Source: Strigops habroptila
Taxonomy: Eukaryota; Chordata; Aves; Psittaciformes; Psittacidae
DNA length: 64,000 bases
Direction: 5' to 3'
Assembly: GCF_004027225.2 (NCBI RefSeq)
Contig: NC_044288.2
Location: forward strand, 18,982,744-19,046,743
Both the position numbers and the translations under genes were made by a program. Below the pieces are notes generated by a model. The model was not told the DNA's origin and did no database searches. It saw only the letters and a program-made list of their open reading frames with translations. Shown piece after piece: positions 11,701 through 26,700 of this stretch (position 1 is the stretch's first letter; every line of letters begins with the position of its first letter).

Positions 11701-14700
11701 GAAGAATTGTGACTGTTCAATACTTGCATTCAGCTTTGTGGAACTCCACTGAAAGGTGCTATGGGAGTACAAAATAATAACTGTATAAATCTGGAAAGAT
11801 TTCCTTAGAGAAAGTATTGAGACAGCTGCAGTTCTCATCTTTCTGTAGGTTTATTTCCAGTGGTATTGTGCAATTGTGCCCTTCAGCTTGATTTATGATT
11901 ATACCTAATGAAATGGAGGGATTCCATCTCATAGTATCACCGTAACTGTTAGACTGGGAATACTTATATTGTGAACTTTGTTTATGTTCCATAGAGAGCT
12001 TTCAGAGTGGATTATATAAATGGTCTTTAACATACAGCTATTTTTTTCTCTAACAAAATATTGTTGGTATCTCTTATAAGAAAAGCTTGAGAAATCCAGA
12101 AACTAGAGAGAAATTACAAGCTTACAGCAGTTCTAACTATTGAAGTAGCCTATTTTCATATTCTTATCCTGCATCATCTTATATTATCTGTGTAGTAAAG
12201 CCATTATTCAAGGTTATTCCTGAATTGCCTCTCCAGCATTCCTCATAGTATATGAAATTGATGTCTACAAATTTTATTTTATTTTCAACAGTGAAATATT
12301 CTCTATATTTTGATTATGAAAAGAATCTGTTAAATGATGCAGCTTTTAAGAAAAAATACTGCAGTTACATTTTAAATCTCCTTCCAGTTACTCAAAAGGT
12401 CATTTTTGAGAAGGGCAACATGATTTTCTTTTTTGTTTGGTTGGTTGTTTGGGTTTTTTTTTGTTCTCAGCTGGAGAAAATGAGGCAGAAATATTCAGAA
12501 CTTGTTTGTTTGACTGTTTAGGTTGTGACCAGACACTCAGCAGCAGTGCTGTTCGCTACTTAGGCAGTCCTTGATCAGTTATTCTCAGCCCCCTGCTGCC
12601 TCTTTCATTGTGCAAGCACACCTCTGTGTGAATGTGCAGTGAACCACTTACAGGGAATGATTCAGATGAAAAATAATGCTGTATTTTTAGATCAAGGGCA
12701 CTGCTGGTAAAAGTAGACATCAAATGGCAGCCTCGTGATAGCATACAGGGATAGATGGATTTTCTTCAATTACACTACTTGCCTAAATAAGAACTTCCTA
12801 TGAACTGTGGTTGCAGCACCAACCATAAACTATGTACTCAAGTCATAAGGAAAGCTGGATTTTAGCCCTGCTCAGATCAAATTTATGAAGCTACACCTTA
12901 ATAGTTTGTGGTTTGTTTTGTGGTTCGTTTTTAAACTATGCCCACTGTTACATTTTAGCAGCTTTATTAAATGAGGTTTTTTGAATGATGTAGAAAAGAA
13001 AGTGTCTAATTTAATCTGGAGATGCAAAGACTGATTCTAGTCCTTGCTCTGTGTATTTATGCATATCCCATGTGCAAGCTTTCATGGTAGCAGCTCTGAG
13101 TAGAATTTCTCACTGATGCAGAAGCTGCTCCAGAGATCAAAGAGAGGGAGCAAGCAGTTGTATATTTTCTCTCAATTATATTTCAAAAGCCCTATACAGT
13201 GAGATTTCTAATTTTAAGCAACAGGAATTACTTCCAGGGAAACAGTATTGATACCATAAGAAGTCTCTGCAGAATGAAGCAAAACAAGACCTTGAAGCAA
13301 TATTAAGACACCAACCTTCAAGATGTATTCTTAAAACCAGCTGTAGCATAGAGCCTGGTTACTTGCCTGGACTTGCAACCCTGAGCTTTTTAAGAATTAA
13401 GCAGCCTGAAATAAAATTCACTTTTATAAGATTTTGTTGTTGTTTCAAAAGCATGCTGGTTGCAGCCTCAGCAGAGGCACTGAGCAGTAAATTGCTTTTG
13501 ATGCATTACAGACAGATTTTTCTGGTTAGTTGTCATTGACAGTGATGGCTTTGACGTTGGTCTAGTCTGCAGAATTAATCAGAAGACACTCAACAGCTGC
13601 TCCATGGTAATTGTTTCAGTCTGACCTGGTCCTCTTCTGGAGGGACACCCATTAATTATGAGTTTATCCAGCAGCAAGATTCTGAATCTCTCATGCTGTT
13701 CCATCGTGACAGATGTTGTCTTGTTCTTTGGGCCTTGACTGTCAAGGATTTAAGCACCTAGCGTAGTGAGCTCTTATATTGGATATAGAACACTCTAGCT
13801 GCTGTAAGACTTTGGAATAAGTATCTAGTATTCCTCAAAAGCAGTTCCCTTCTTCGGGCTGTTGCGTGTGCATTTGAGCTACAGCTGGTTGTAATCATGC
13901 TCAACTTCTATTTTAACACTAGGAAATGTGTCAGCAAGACAAGGAACACAGCTCTGGTAGATTCTTGATTAGTATATTTTTAGCAACTCCGTAAGACTTA
14001 AGTGAAGCTCATCTTTGAGAAATAGAATTTTTGAGTTACACCTGAGATTCCCTCGCCCCCTTTTCTCCAGAAGTTCTAGGATGTGTTAGAGAACATTGTC
14101 TTAATCAAAGAAATTTCCTCAAACTGCTTGCTTCCTCACCTTTTCTTCCCCATGCTTCAGGTTGATGCCATTGTTCTTCCATAAATTACAGCTTCTGTAT
14201 GGAATTTGCTTTTCCAGGAGTTGAAGAACTGATCTGGAATTTCTTCTGAGATGGCTTCTCAGATGTAGTCATTCATTTCAGCATTTGGTGTTTCCTAGTT
14301 CCGTCTATCCAATGTAATACAGTAATAGTGACTTTGTCAAAGTTGCTGGTTTTTTCTGTAGTATTTGTAGACTAAAAGCTAAGGTACAAAATGGAAGATG
14401 AGATACAGCAAAGTGAATCATATTTTGGAGCAGTCCTTAGACTTGAAGATGGTCTCGGAGCTCTTTCCAGGAAGAATTATGTAGTTGGACCAGAAAAAAC
14501 CCAGATTATTAGTACATGAGCTAACCCAACTGACTGAGCAGCAGTGAAACTTACTGGTATTTTTTCAGTAATTTATGTAATAAGGAATATATCTTTTGTT
14601 CATAATTCTCATCAGCCTTCAAAATAATTTTGCATAGCAATAAAACTTGGAATACAATTGGGGTTTGAAGGTGTCACAATGCATGATATATGATAAAGGG

Positions 14701-17700
14701 TGATCCCCTTATTCAGGTGACCTACTTTAATAACCTGAATTCTGTATACAGTACAGCACCAATGCTAAATATGCTGTTTTGGTCAAATTGGAGAAAAAGA
14801 TGGATTGCTAGAGTAAAACTGCCCTGTCCTATAGCTTGCAAAATAGAACAAAACATCCTGTTGTATTTTCTGAGTTAATCAAAGCTTGAGAAGTATATCT
14901 GTATCTGCTGGAGTAACTAATTCTAAGTGCTGGTGAGAAGAACCTGGATAAAATCTGGAGTTACATTCTCCCTGTGTGATTCATAGTTTTAAGTTATGTT
15001 TTTAAATAAACATAAAAGTCTTTTGTTGGATGGCAGTTTAATAAAGTTTACCTTCATCTTTGCTATCAGTGCTGCTATCTGATTAAAATCATATGAACTG
15101 AATATAAAGCCTTATATTCAGTTTGCATGTCTCTGGAAGATGCTGATACTGGAAGATCAATTTGAGATCTTTTCAACTTGTGGTGGATTAAGTGGTCAGC
15201 TCCACTTTTCTGTCTGAGGCTGTTGCCTCTGGAACAGGAGGGGCTGGATGGCATGTATTGTCACTCAAGAGTAGTCACAGACTGACATATTAAACTGTCT
15301 GTCAAGGATGGATGTGATCTGCTGTCTCTGGAAGTGCTGCTTACAGTTTCAGGAAAACATAGTGATTTGGCAGAAGAAAGACTCACCTGTCTTTACCACA
15401 GTGTTAGGATGAGCAGAGATCTACAATGAGCAGAGAGATCGGCCAGAATTTAGCAGTGCTTATTACTGTGCCTCTGAGTGTAGATTGGGCAGATTGGGCA
15501 CAGTTTCCAAGCTACAACTCTAGCAAGATTTGAAAAAAGATTTTTTGAGTGACTACAACATGACATTGAAATTCAAATCCTTAAATGCATGATACAGCAA
15601 TAGCTTCACAAAACTGCAGGGGGAAGCAGATGACTACTAATGAATGATTTAGAAATAGAATTGGTATTTGAAGCTGAAAAATATATTCCTTATCTGTTTA
15701 AATTCCTTGCTTCTGTGCACCCTTTGAACTCCAGTAATTTTAAATCGACTTCTACTTGGTGACCTTACAAAAGGGTATATGAGATGCAGATGTGCATTGT
15801 CACACTGTATAAATAGCCTTACAGAGAAGAGAGAGTACACATTTGCTGCTCTTGACAAAACTGGGGCCAAGAACAATTCCCCAGCAAAGTTAAATCAATT
15901 GATCAAGTAAAATGCATAGGAACAGGCAGAGGAAGCATAGTTGGAAGCATTACAAGCTGAGCGTGTTCGTCCTTCAGCTCTCACCAGCTATATTTAAGGA
16001 TTTCACTTCCAGCACTTTTATTATATTGGTTACTTTTTAAACAAACAGAGTAAATGTGTAGATTGCTTTCTTCGCTAATAGTATAATAATGTTTTAATGC
16101 TTTTATTTTTAACACTGAGGTTTTTTGAGGTCCAGGGACTGTATTTGATGGCCTTTCTTTTGAATTGTTTTACTTTATTGTCAGAAGGTCAAGCTGTCTT
16201 TTCTTATTACTTCAGATCAGGCCTTTATATTCAGTAACTCTTGCTTGCAAGGCAGGTTTATGTTAAAATCCTAATTTCTTCATAATATGGATGATTGTAA
16301 TTCTGTAAACATTTCTAATCAGATCCTTTAAGAATCATATTACCAGTTAAATGTAGTTATTTCTTCTGGACTTAAAAAAAACTATTTTTTGCCTTTGTAC
16401 ATCAAAAACTAATGCCTCTCTGCCACTTGGAATTGTCATCTTTGGGTTAATAAAATGGGCAAAACCTAATCCTTAATATTTTGCTGTCTTTGAAGAGCAG
16501 AAAAGCATAATAGAGTGTAAGTTGGGGAAGTTGCGCCTGACCCCGATGTTTTGTATGAGCAGCCTCAGGGAATGTAGTGGGTCAAGATGTCTTTTCCTTA
16601 GGCAAAGCATTCTAGGAGTTCAGTCTGACCTACTTCCCTCCTGAGGACAGGGTAGCCTGCCCTGCAGCTACTTGAATCTTTTCCTGAAACATGAAAGGGT
16701 GGGGACACTGAAATGACAGTGTGCAAAATTTGTCCCAAGGACAAGTCACTTGCAATTTTTTCACTCTGGGCTGATGTGATCAGAGTAAACTGATGACCAG
16801 TCAGTTTGCAATTGTCCATCCAAGCTGGAAATTTAGCATACTGAGTGAGGAGGTTAAGTCTCCTAACAGTGGTTTAGCTTTTGGGTTGGTTTTGTTTGCT
16901 GCTGTGGTTTGCGTTTTGGTTTTGGGGTTGGTTTTTTTACCCTGAATTTGAACAGAAGACAGCATCCATTGGAGTGGTCCTTTCAGGTTATATGTAAATT
17001 GGTCCAAAATAGTTGACTTTCACTGCTTTTGTGTTAGGATTTTCTGTTAAAGAAATGTATATATTGTGGAATAAATGACATATTTATTTCACAAATACAC
17101 AGTATGCTTTAGAGGGCAGTGCATTTAGGATGCCACATGCCAATATGTATGCTTTTGCATTTTGTGGAAAAGGCAGAGGAATTTGCTTCTGTGAATAGTC
17201 TGCTACCATGTATTGCTTATGGGTCATGCTTCAAATGCAAATCTGGAATGATGCATGAGGTACCCTATAGACTTTACCTTTGTGAAAAATACTGTGAAAA
17301 CTTGTATGGTTTGGAACTTAAGGGACAGCCTGAAACTCATCATCCAGTGATATCTTGAAAATGTTGGTCAGGCTGTAACAGAAAGACTGGTTTTGAAGCA
17401 GGACTGCATTGCTTGCATTGCTGCTTTCCAGGGAGCTGAGTAAGCTGCAAAGCCATATACGGTGTTCTTAACAATGCTGCTGGCTTCTGAAACATGCTTA
17501 GACAACACCTTTTCTGGTCAAATAGTCAGAAGTGACTGCAAGACTGTCACTGACATTCGAGTGCCTCTAACCATTATGTGACTAATAGTCTCTACCCTTC
17601 AAGTTTGTGCAGTTTGATTCGCAGGCAAGAGGACGTGCCAAGGAACAGGCTCTCGGAGGAGGAGTTGTTGTATGAATCATCAGCTTCCCAGTGTGACAGT

Positions 17701-20700
17701 TGTTAAACTCTTTCATTGCTCAGAACTTTCATCTGCCTATGTTTCCACAGGGAACATGGCCATACAGCCATCTTGGTCTCTCTCTGTGCTGTTGGAGGTT
17801 ACAATCCTCTTGGCTACCTGAGAAGGAATCCCACAATGGAACAATTTTCCTTTTACTCTTTCTGAGTATAAAGCTTATTCTCCTAAAGCCTTCTTGCTGC
17901 AAATCACTTTTTATATTAGCATTTAATACTTACCTGGGGTAAACATGTATATTTTGTAATAATTTTAATAGAATGAAACAACATAATGATAGTATAGGTA
18001 AAGCTTTTCATCCAGTTTTCCTTGATTTTAGGGTTTCTGCATCAGGAGGCCTGTGACCGTGCTGTAGTTGTCATTTTATACAAGAAAAGCTCTTTCGTTG
18101 TTGTAGAGTCGTAACTCTATCTTATGCAACAGTGAATCTGTTAATGGCACTTAAAGGCCGGTTCTAATTAGGTCATGAGCAATGAAGTCAGTAGGGCTGG
18201 TGTTTCAAGCATTTCTTTTCTTGAATGAGGCTTGTTCTATGTAGATCTTTCATGTTTTCCAGTAGGATCATCCTCTCCAAACCTGTTCTGTGCTGAAATC
18301 TGGCTGCTTTGTTCACTGGTATGAAAATGACTTCTGTTGTGCTTTCCACTCTATATGCATTCAAGATGTTAAAAATTTCTTTCTGTGGAGGGCTGACTAT
18401 ATGTGGCAGTGGCCTTACTGGAGCTGTTCTGTCTGGCACTTGGGAAGTTTGGGAACAGCACTCCCTGTGCCGAATAGCAGAATCCTGCATATATGAATTT
18501 GCGCTTATGCCTTAAGTGCCTAGATTTGTTTGTATGCTCCTATTTAGAAAGCACCAACTGGCTTGTGTACATTGGTGCGAGTGACATTGTGGAAGGACTG
18601 CTGTAGGTTTCTCAATCCACCCTGGAGAAAGGCCAGTTTCTAAATAGTAGCGCATGTTTCGTCTGACCTACGTTTTGTTTGGTTTTGGTTTTTAACTGTG
18701 ATGAGTAATGAGTATTAGAAAACATTTACCAGGCAATAGGAAAAAAAATATTGATCTAGGCATAGATCAAAAGGATCAGATGATATTTTGCTGTGTAATT
18801 TTGTGTGTCACAACTGAATGCCGTTCTGCTGAGCCTTGTTTTTAGAGCATTGTGATCTGTTATTACTAAGATGGTGACAATGGTCAAGTCAATTACTTTC
18901 CAAACCCAATAAAATCAAGAGGAGAGAACCTCTGATTTTTGTATTGTTTGTCAGCTACTTGGCATCGCTGTGAGATGGTGCAGCGCTCTACAAAGAGTAC
19001 TATATTTAGCTGTTTCCAAGGAGATGTTCTGTGCGATATTGATAATTGCATTAATCCTTGATTTACACAGTCTGCAGGAAGGGAAACTGCTCCTTTTCCT
19101 AGTGCTGGCTTTTTAATTGCTCAATGATCTGTAATTTATAGACACCTTGATTCAACTCCTTTGTGTATGCACGTATACTGAGGGCAGAACCAGTGGTCAA
19201 ATGATCATTTTTCTACCATAGAAATGATTCATGAACACAAGTGTTGCTTCTTGATGTTACTGTCTGGCTTATACTGCTTTGTTTTTGCTTGTGTGAGGTA
19301 TGTCTGCATGTGAAAGGCTTCCACTGTAAATAGGTTGCAGAGATGGCTTGGTGACATCCTGTGTTTTCTGTGTCAAAGGCTAAGAGCATTCATGTCAACT
19401 TCACTACTGCCAAGAGTACTGTTAAGATATTCATGGTTGAAAACACAACTCTGCTCAGCATGTGCAATTTTCACTGTATAACAGAACAATCTTCCTGTCT
19501 CTAGGTCTGATGTTTAGTCACTCACTGCATAAGAAATTTTTCAGCACAGTATTATCCATGGACCTGTTTCTAATGCAGTCAGTTCAACATGCTTTGTGCA
19601 TGTAACTATGAATTTCAAGGAAACCTTTGAGACTTCATCTAAAATATATTCTACATAGTTGACCTGCACTGATTGAATTAAACTGAGTTGGAAAAGAAGA
19701 AGCAAACAGCCAGCTAAAAAGCTAATGTATTAGTTTAAACCATGTTATTCACTATGAATGCTCTTTATGCATTCTGTTGTCCATGAACTGGAGCTTTTTT
19801 ATTGCCTTGTTGTTCTACTGCAGTGTTTCATGGATATATAAAGTATATCATGTCACAGTGACTACAAGCAAGTGGTCTTGGTGCTACTTAAAATTCTTCA
19901 GGTTACATTTTATTCTGATTTCCATTCATACTTTATTTGGAACTGCAGCTGACCTACTTGTTCATTTCAATTAAATACTTTGAGACATTGTCTTTTCTTT
20001 TGTAGAAAAGAAGAAAGGAGAGCACCATGCTGAAGGAGAAAGGAAATGAGCAGTTCAAGAAAGGAGGTGGGTTGATAATCTTTTAACACCATGTGGATGT
20101 TAGAGAGTCTTAATTAATACTTAAGTGATGTAGAAAACCCATAGGAAGATTTCACACCTATCATTATTCAAATTTATCATCTATACCATTTTTCATCCAG
20201 CTCTAGAGAACAGGAGATAGGAGACCTCCTTAAGAGTCAAGTCAAAATCACAAAGACTTGGATTACTAAAGCAGGATTCTCATGAAAGCTAAGTGTTTAA
20301 ATCTAAGAACATGATACAGAATTGACTGCTTTCCAAGTGCCAGGATTTCTTTTGCTAATTAAAAAAGACTTCCACTAGGCTCTGAGTTTTGCTAATGTGT
20401 GTGCTCAGAATTGATGCAGGACTCAGTGGCTCAGTAGCTCTCGTATCTTTGTACATGTTTCTTTTTCTCCATTGGCTCTCTCTGTTATACATTTTATTTG
20501 TGTGTGTGTGCGTGTATATATACAGACATCTATATACACATATGTACATCTATATGTACTTCATGTGCATCTATATACATATGTGTATATAGAGATGTAC
20601 ACACGTGTATACATGTTACACAAATACATATATTAAAAAAATGTAGAGGTATGTACTTTTCTAGTTTGTGCCAGAACTGGACATGTTCTAAACATAACAA

Positions 20701-23700
20701 AAGGGTTGAGCTCAGTACTAAATAACTGTACCAATGCTTTTAATTAAAAAACATAATGCGGGAAGTGATTTTGACATCTACCTTTCATTTAATGTTCTGG
20801 TGGGTAGAGGATTCACAAAGAAACCAGGAAATGCAGATTCTTACTTTCCTCAATCAGCAGAGACACAACCAAGTAACTTCCCCTTTCCACAAGTACACCC
20901 TGATAACCAGACAGTGGCCTTTCCTTTGGAGGTCTCTTACTGTGTACTAAAAAAGCAAGATTCCTGGGCAATGATTTACCAATTCAGGCAAGCATCAGAG
21001 CAGGCAGAAGGGAACTGCTCGGACCGTGAAAGCAACCCTGTAATTTTGGCTGAATCATCCTGTGAAGTCTCATCCGTAGTCTCTTCTTGACAAATTCTTT
21101 GGCAGATCTTTTCAGTGTGCCTGTGCCTGCCAGAGTGCTTACTAATGAGAAATACACAACCTTTTAAGCACCTGGATGGTCACCAGCTAATGTGCCCAAC
21201 AAGAATTGCTCTGTTTTGAGGCCAGTGAATTTGTCTGCTGGCAGGGCATTGTTCAGTCAGTATAGGGCCTTTTCACTCTTGACTCTGTCTTTACTGGAAA
21301 AACTTGATAATCCCACGTGGTTTACCACTGGTCCTTGCTTTAAATCAGACTTGATGATGGATGACCTTCAGGTGATAATGGCTTTGTAGTGACTGACCTT
21401 TAAGTCAGTCATTGAAGATTATATGGCAAGTAAAATGTCCCTGTAGCTGCTTTGAACAGGTATCAGTGCAGTGATGTTTTTCAGCACATGCTTCCTTTCA
21501 GATCAAGGATACACTTAATCTAAAGAGATTCTACCTCTAAGGCTGGTACTGAAATAGAATGAAACAATTTCAAGGATGAGAACTATATGCACATCATGCT
21601 GCACTTGTTACATTAAGCTCCGGACTGTATTTCTGCTTTTACAAAGGTGTTGATTTTAAAATAATGAATTGTCATTGATCTATGTATTGCTTAGTAATGT
21701 AGTTTGTCTGAGAGCATCTACCGATTCTGCTTTAATGCTGCATCATATATTGAGAAGTGTTTCCAAAAAAATCTTAGCCATGTGGTTCACTGACTGTACT
21801 GGAATTTGAAATAAATGGTCTGTTTTAGTCTTTTTTGCTATTGCATCTGCAGACTTTGGAGAGGCAGAAGACTCTTATACGAAGGCTCTGCAGATTTGTC
21901 CAGCCTGCTTCCAAAAAGATAGGGCTGTTTTATTTTCAAACAGAGCTGCTGCAAAAATGAAACAGGTGAATATTCTTTTTATTTTATGAAACGCCATGTA
22001 CTGATTATCTGACAAACGCAGTAATGAAGTCATTTAGGGGGTACATGAAGGAGGGCAAAGAATAAAGCCGTTTGCTCAGTCTGTCATGCTCCCAATAGAA
22101 ATGCTCTTGGTTTTACTGAGGATGCATACAAACCTGTTCCAATGGCAGCTGGAACAGCTGTTCAAAGTTGCTGTGCTGCATTATGTTTAAAACACTGATT
22201 TTTCTTTCATTCGCTCTGTTCTAATGAAATTCAAAGTTCATGTCTTCAAGCATGTTTAGTGTGTGCAAACCATGTATTAGATTGTTTAGGGCTGTAGCTA
22301 GTTAGTGGTTGGGGTTTTTTCTAAAAGCTTGGATTGTCATATACTTGTCGTTATTTAATTTGCTCAAATGCTTTGAGGCATAAGCAGGACTTCCTAACTT
22401 TATTAATTGGCTTTATTAATTCAGTTAGTCTGCTTCCTACACAGTTCCTTTATAACTATGTAGTAGGGCATGGTCTGGACAGAATAGCTATGGCTTTCTT
22501 GCTGTGTTTTCTATTCCATGACCAGGGACAAGGAAAAAATGGAATAAAATCGTTAGTGACAGATGCTGGAACCTTTCAAATATGACAACTCTAAACTGAG
22601 AAACCTCCCCATAAGCCAGATGTTAACTATTCATATCACTGAGAAAATAATCCAATAGTCCCCAAAGGAATCCAAGATGATAAAAGAACTGTGTATGTAC
22701 TAGTGTATCTCACCAGTATTGATCAGTGAAACCTGACAGACTGATACATTACTCTGAAAGTAGATTTATGTTATTAATATTATGAATAGCTTCCCCATTA
22801 AGTTTGTTCTTCCATACCTGCTGCACCCATTTGCTTTGCACTGCAGTAGAAGCTTGTGAGGCAGGTTTTGGTTTATGGAGAAGATAGTTTCTTGGGTGTA
22901 GAAAGATTACAACTACTTAGATCAACAGTACAGCACAGAACAGCCTGATGTTTTATTTATACTTTTTTAAGCCCTTCTAGTTTGGATGAAAATAGGAGGT
23001 CTGTCTCAGCTCTTTTGCTTGCTTGCTTGTTTCATTACAAGCAGATTGCCTGGCTCTCATCTTCTAACTATGGTTGCCTGGGTGCACTAAGATCTTGTCC
23101 CTACCACTTCTGGGAGTCTCATGCGTTGTCCCTGGTAGCAAAAGCTGTATTAGCGCTAAAGGCAGTGTCTGCTTTCCAAATGTCTTAGCTCGTACAGACA
23201 AGAATTTATCTGGGACTCTTGGGAACCGCCTGTTCCAACCCCTTAATTAACTGACAAAGGTAGGAAAGCTGTAGCTCAGCTAAGCCAAGGCCTGCAGATG
23301 TGACTCAGCCTTTTGACTGGAGCCTGCTGCCGGCTGTGCAGTGCAGGCCGATTAGTGGGGCAGCCCTGCAATTTGAACACTGGCAGCCTTCACAGAGAGG
23401 AAGCTAATCACTGGTAAAGAGCTTTGCATCAGAAGCAACGGTATGAAAAGCCTTGATTACATGAACATCCCAATTCCTTGGAATGCCAAACCTTTTTGCT
23501 TGCAATTGTACATAATCTGTTTTGCAATCATTCCCAAATATGATTTAAATATAACAAAACTATTTTGTGTTCTAGGACAAGACAGAAGCTGCCCTAAGTG
23601 ACTGCAGCAAAGGTATGACTTTTTTCCTATGTGCTGCTTTTGTGCCAGATCTTTCCTGCATAAATTATGCCATTTAGTGCCTTACTGCAGAGCTGTAAAT

Positions 23701-26700
23701 TTGGGCTTACAGGTCTTTGAAGAATTTAAAGAAAAGCTGTGATGGAAGACACCTGAATCTAGACTCACTTATAGTATTTATTTTGTAAAATGTCTATCTT
23801 TTCCAGTCTGAAATAATTTACTTTCTATTCTCCTGTGCCAATAAGTCAGCTGTTTGTACTTCTTCCTAGGAACGTCTTTTTATTATGGAAGCTATTTCCT
23901 TATGCCTACTATTTTAAACCCACTTCCACCTGCCATTCCCCCTCCAAATTTTGATTTAATCCCAGATTCCAAAGAACCATGCAGCCTTAAAGAATTAAAA
24001 GCATCATCAAGTCCCTTTTATGCATGGCTTTTGCTTTGTCACAAGGGCTTATGCTCTCCTGTTCTTGTCCTGCATAGTTTTCTCCCTGCAACTTGTGAAA
24101 TCATTTCAGCTGTGCATTGTTTTATTGCTGCCACCCACTCATCCGTGCTCGAGTATTTGTTAAACTCCCCATGACAGCTGGGGAAAAAATTCCAAATCCC
24201 CAATCAGAAAACTGATCCAATGGCTGCGTGCCAGCGCTGCTTGTACAGTAAACAGGAGTTTGTACAGGCTCAAAGTACGGTTGAAGGTAACAAATTCTAG
24301 CTGGCCTCTGTCATTTTGGGGGTTTGCCTTGTTTTGGTGGTGGCGCATTTTAGAAAACACTTCGAATTCTTTAGTGGCTGAAAGGCACTCGCTCTGCTTT
24401 GCAGCAGTGAGACTTAAACCTTCCAGCGCTTGATGCTCCCCAGGGACTTTGCTTACAAACTGCAATGCAACACTTGGAGCACAGCAGAGCAATTCGCGCT
24501 AACCTGCAACTTGCTGACTGTAGCATTGTCTTTGTCCTTCCAGAAGGAATGAGCTAGAATATTTAGCTAGATAATCCTAGATTTAATTGTCCCGAGAAGC
24601 ATTTTAATGGGTTAGTAATTATAAAATGGGCAGTCTTTCATGCTCCCTCTTTCTGTGATGAAAAACGGATTAAGAAATTCTTGAGAAATTGCCGTTTGCA
24701 GGTTACTGTTAAGTTTAGCATTTAGTCTTAACTGCAGCTGTAAACAAGGCTGCCAAGGGAATAAGGAGAGGAAAAGCTTAAATTCAGTCAGTATTCCCCT
24801 CTGCTAACTGGTGGAGCTAATATAACTGTGGATTCCCAACCCAATTTTGACTGTTTGATATTAAATTCAGAAGAACACCAGAAGTTCTCCTGGAGTTTGT
24901 CTTAACTCGAACTGAGAGAAGCAGAGAAATGCTTATTTTCCCTGCTCATCATACATATATTTAACTCTAGTTGTAATCTAACAATATACACTTATTAAAT
25001 ATATAAAAGCTGAAGAATATCTTACTGGTTCTTAAAATTTCTGAAGCATCACTGAAAATATAGTATTGCAAAATTAAATGTTTGTGCATTATAAATCACT
25101 TCTGTCTGTGGTAGATTGTAGACATTAAATGAAACATGATCATTTGCATTAGACTTTCACAGGCAGATGTATGCCTTTCTGAAATATCACTTAGCTTTTA
25201 AGCTGGCTCTCCTTGATTCTTAAGCCACATTATAAAGATGACCATTAAGAATTTAATACACACTTAAGAATTCATTTGAAGGGTGTAGAAATGTTTCAAA
25301 TAAAATACTATGCTTTGTTTTTGTTTTCTAGCAGTGGAATTGGATCCTAACTATATTAGAGCTTTGCTGAGGAGAGCAGAACTATATGAAAAAACAGAAA
25401 AACTAGATGAAGCTCTGGAAGATTATAAGGCAGTCCTAGAAAAAGACCCATCAGTTCATCAAGCCAGAGAAGCATGCATGGTAAGCCTTTTTAGTATACT
25501 TTGGCTTTACTTTAAACCAAGGTCTTGTCTTTTCTTCCTGTGCGCACACACACTTCATTCTAGGTTTCTGATTGAGGCTTTTAATTGTATTTATGCGTAT
25601 TCTAGAAAAGGTTGCCTAAACCACTGATGCATTTTAGCAGCCATCACTTCAACATGGATCTGCAGTTTGGAGATCAGATACAGTTCTTGCTGGCTGTTCA
25701 ATTGGTTGGAGTCTGTTTTTCAGTAGAATTATTTTCCTGATTGGTAAATTTGCAGCTGAATGCCCTTATGGCATAATTATAAAATAATTACTTTCTTTTT
25801 TTTTTGATGACTTGATTATATAACTTTGAGAATGGCAAAGAACAGGGTTTCATCAGTCTGTATCTATGTTTGTATCTACTTTAAAGTGTTGATATTTTTG
25901 TTTCTTGATTTAGCTGTTTTCTGTTCTTGTTCTTTGCTATGCCTTGTGTGTGTATTGGCCACTTAGAGTTATTTTACTAATAGTGACTGAAGTGTGCTAT
26001 TAATCTTCAAAAACTTAGCCTTTCACTTGAAGAAAAAGGCCCTTTATGGTTGCTAACAGCAGTCTCTTCTGAATTCAGTTGCTTTCTTCATTCTTCAAAA
26101 AAGAATTAAAAGGCTCTGCAGCTTAGTACTGTGTTCCAGTGTCCATTTTCACCACTTTCAGTCAAATTACAAATACTTCAGGATTAAACATTTATTGCAG
26201 AATCTTTGCCGTATCTCTGTAGGTGTAAGGAAATGCTTTAAAAGCTTCCTTTGCCTTTAGGATGTGTCAGCTAGGATGAAATAAGGTAACCCCCATGCAC
26301 TTCCTGAAACCCCAATCTAACATGTAAATAATCCCTAGTCAGTGGGGATTTAAAGCCACTGCCACAGCCTGCTGATTTGAGGTTTCAAGTAACTCTTTGT
26401 GGAACCAGCAGGAAGTGCTTTTTCTAGCAATACTTAGGATGGTAATGCTCAGTGTGGAAAATGACTCTGGATTTGACAAGTTCAGAGGGTCTTTTCACAA
26501 GGGTAGCAAGAAAGGAAATTTATTTTATGCAGAAAGCTCCTCTTACTGGCTGCTGCTGTTCTGATTTTTGAAAAGAGGTTATGAAGGCTGTATTGAAAGC
26601 ACAAATGTCCTGGAGATGCAGCCAGACATCCTGTAGTTTTCAAGGAACACTAATGGTAATGAAAGGTAGCCACTATAAGAAGTGGTGGTCACTTTCTGTC

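Larger units (their letters stand above)
8737..20005 (+). other. TTC1: TTC1 intron 2 (about 11.3 kb)
   Basis: GT-AG intron between the acidic N-terminal exon and the first TPR exon. It contains an antisense CR1 relic (about 10877-11400), T-rich and GT-rich low-complexity patches (about 9690, 12426-12472, 16870-16940, 18669-18700) and otherwise nothing I can identify. No convincing additional exon was seen. Confidence 0.85.

Noticed and set aside
20734-21090. 118-codon open frame in TTC1 intron 3
   Set aside because: Intronic, no splice sites that join TTC1 in phase, no recognisable domain.
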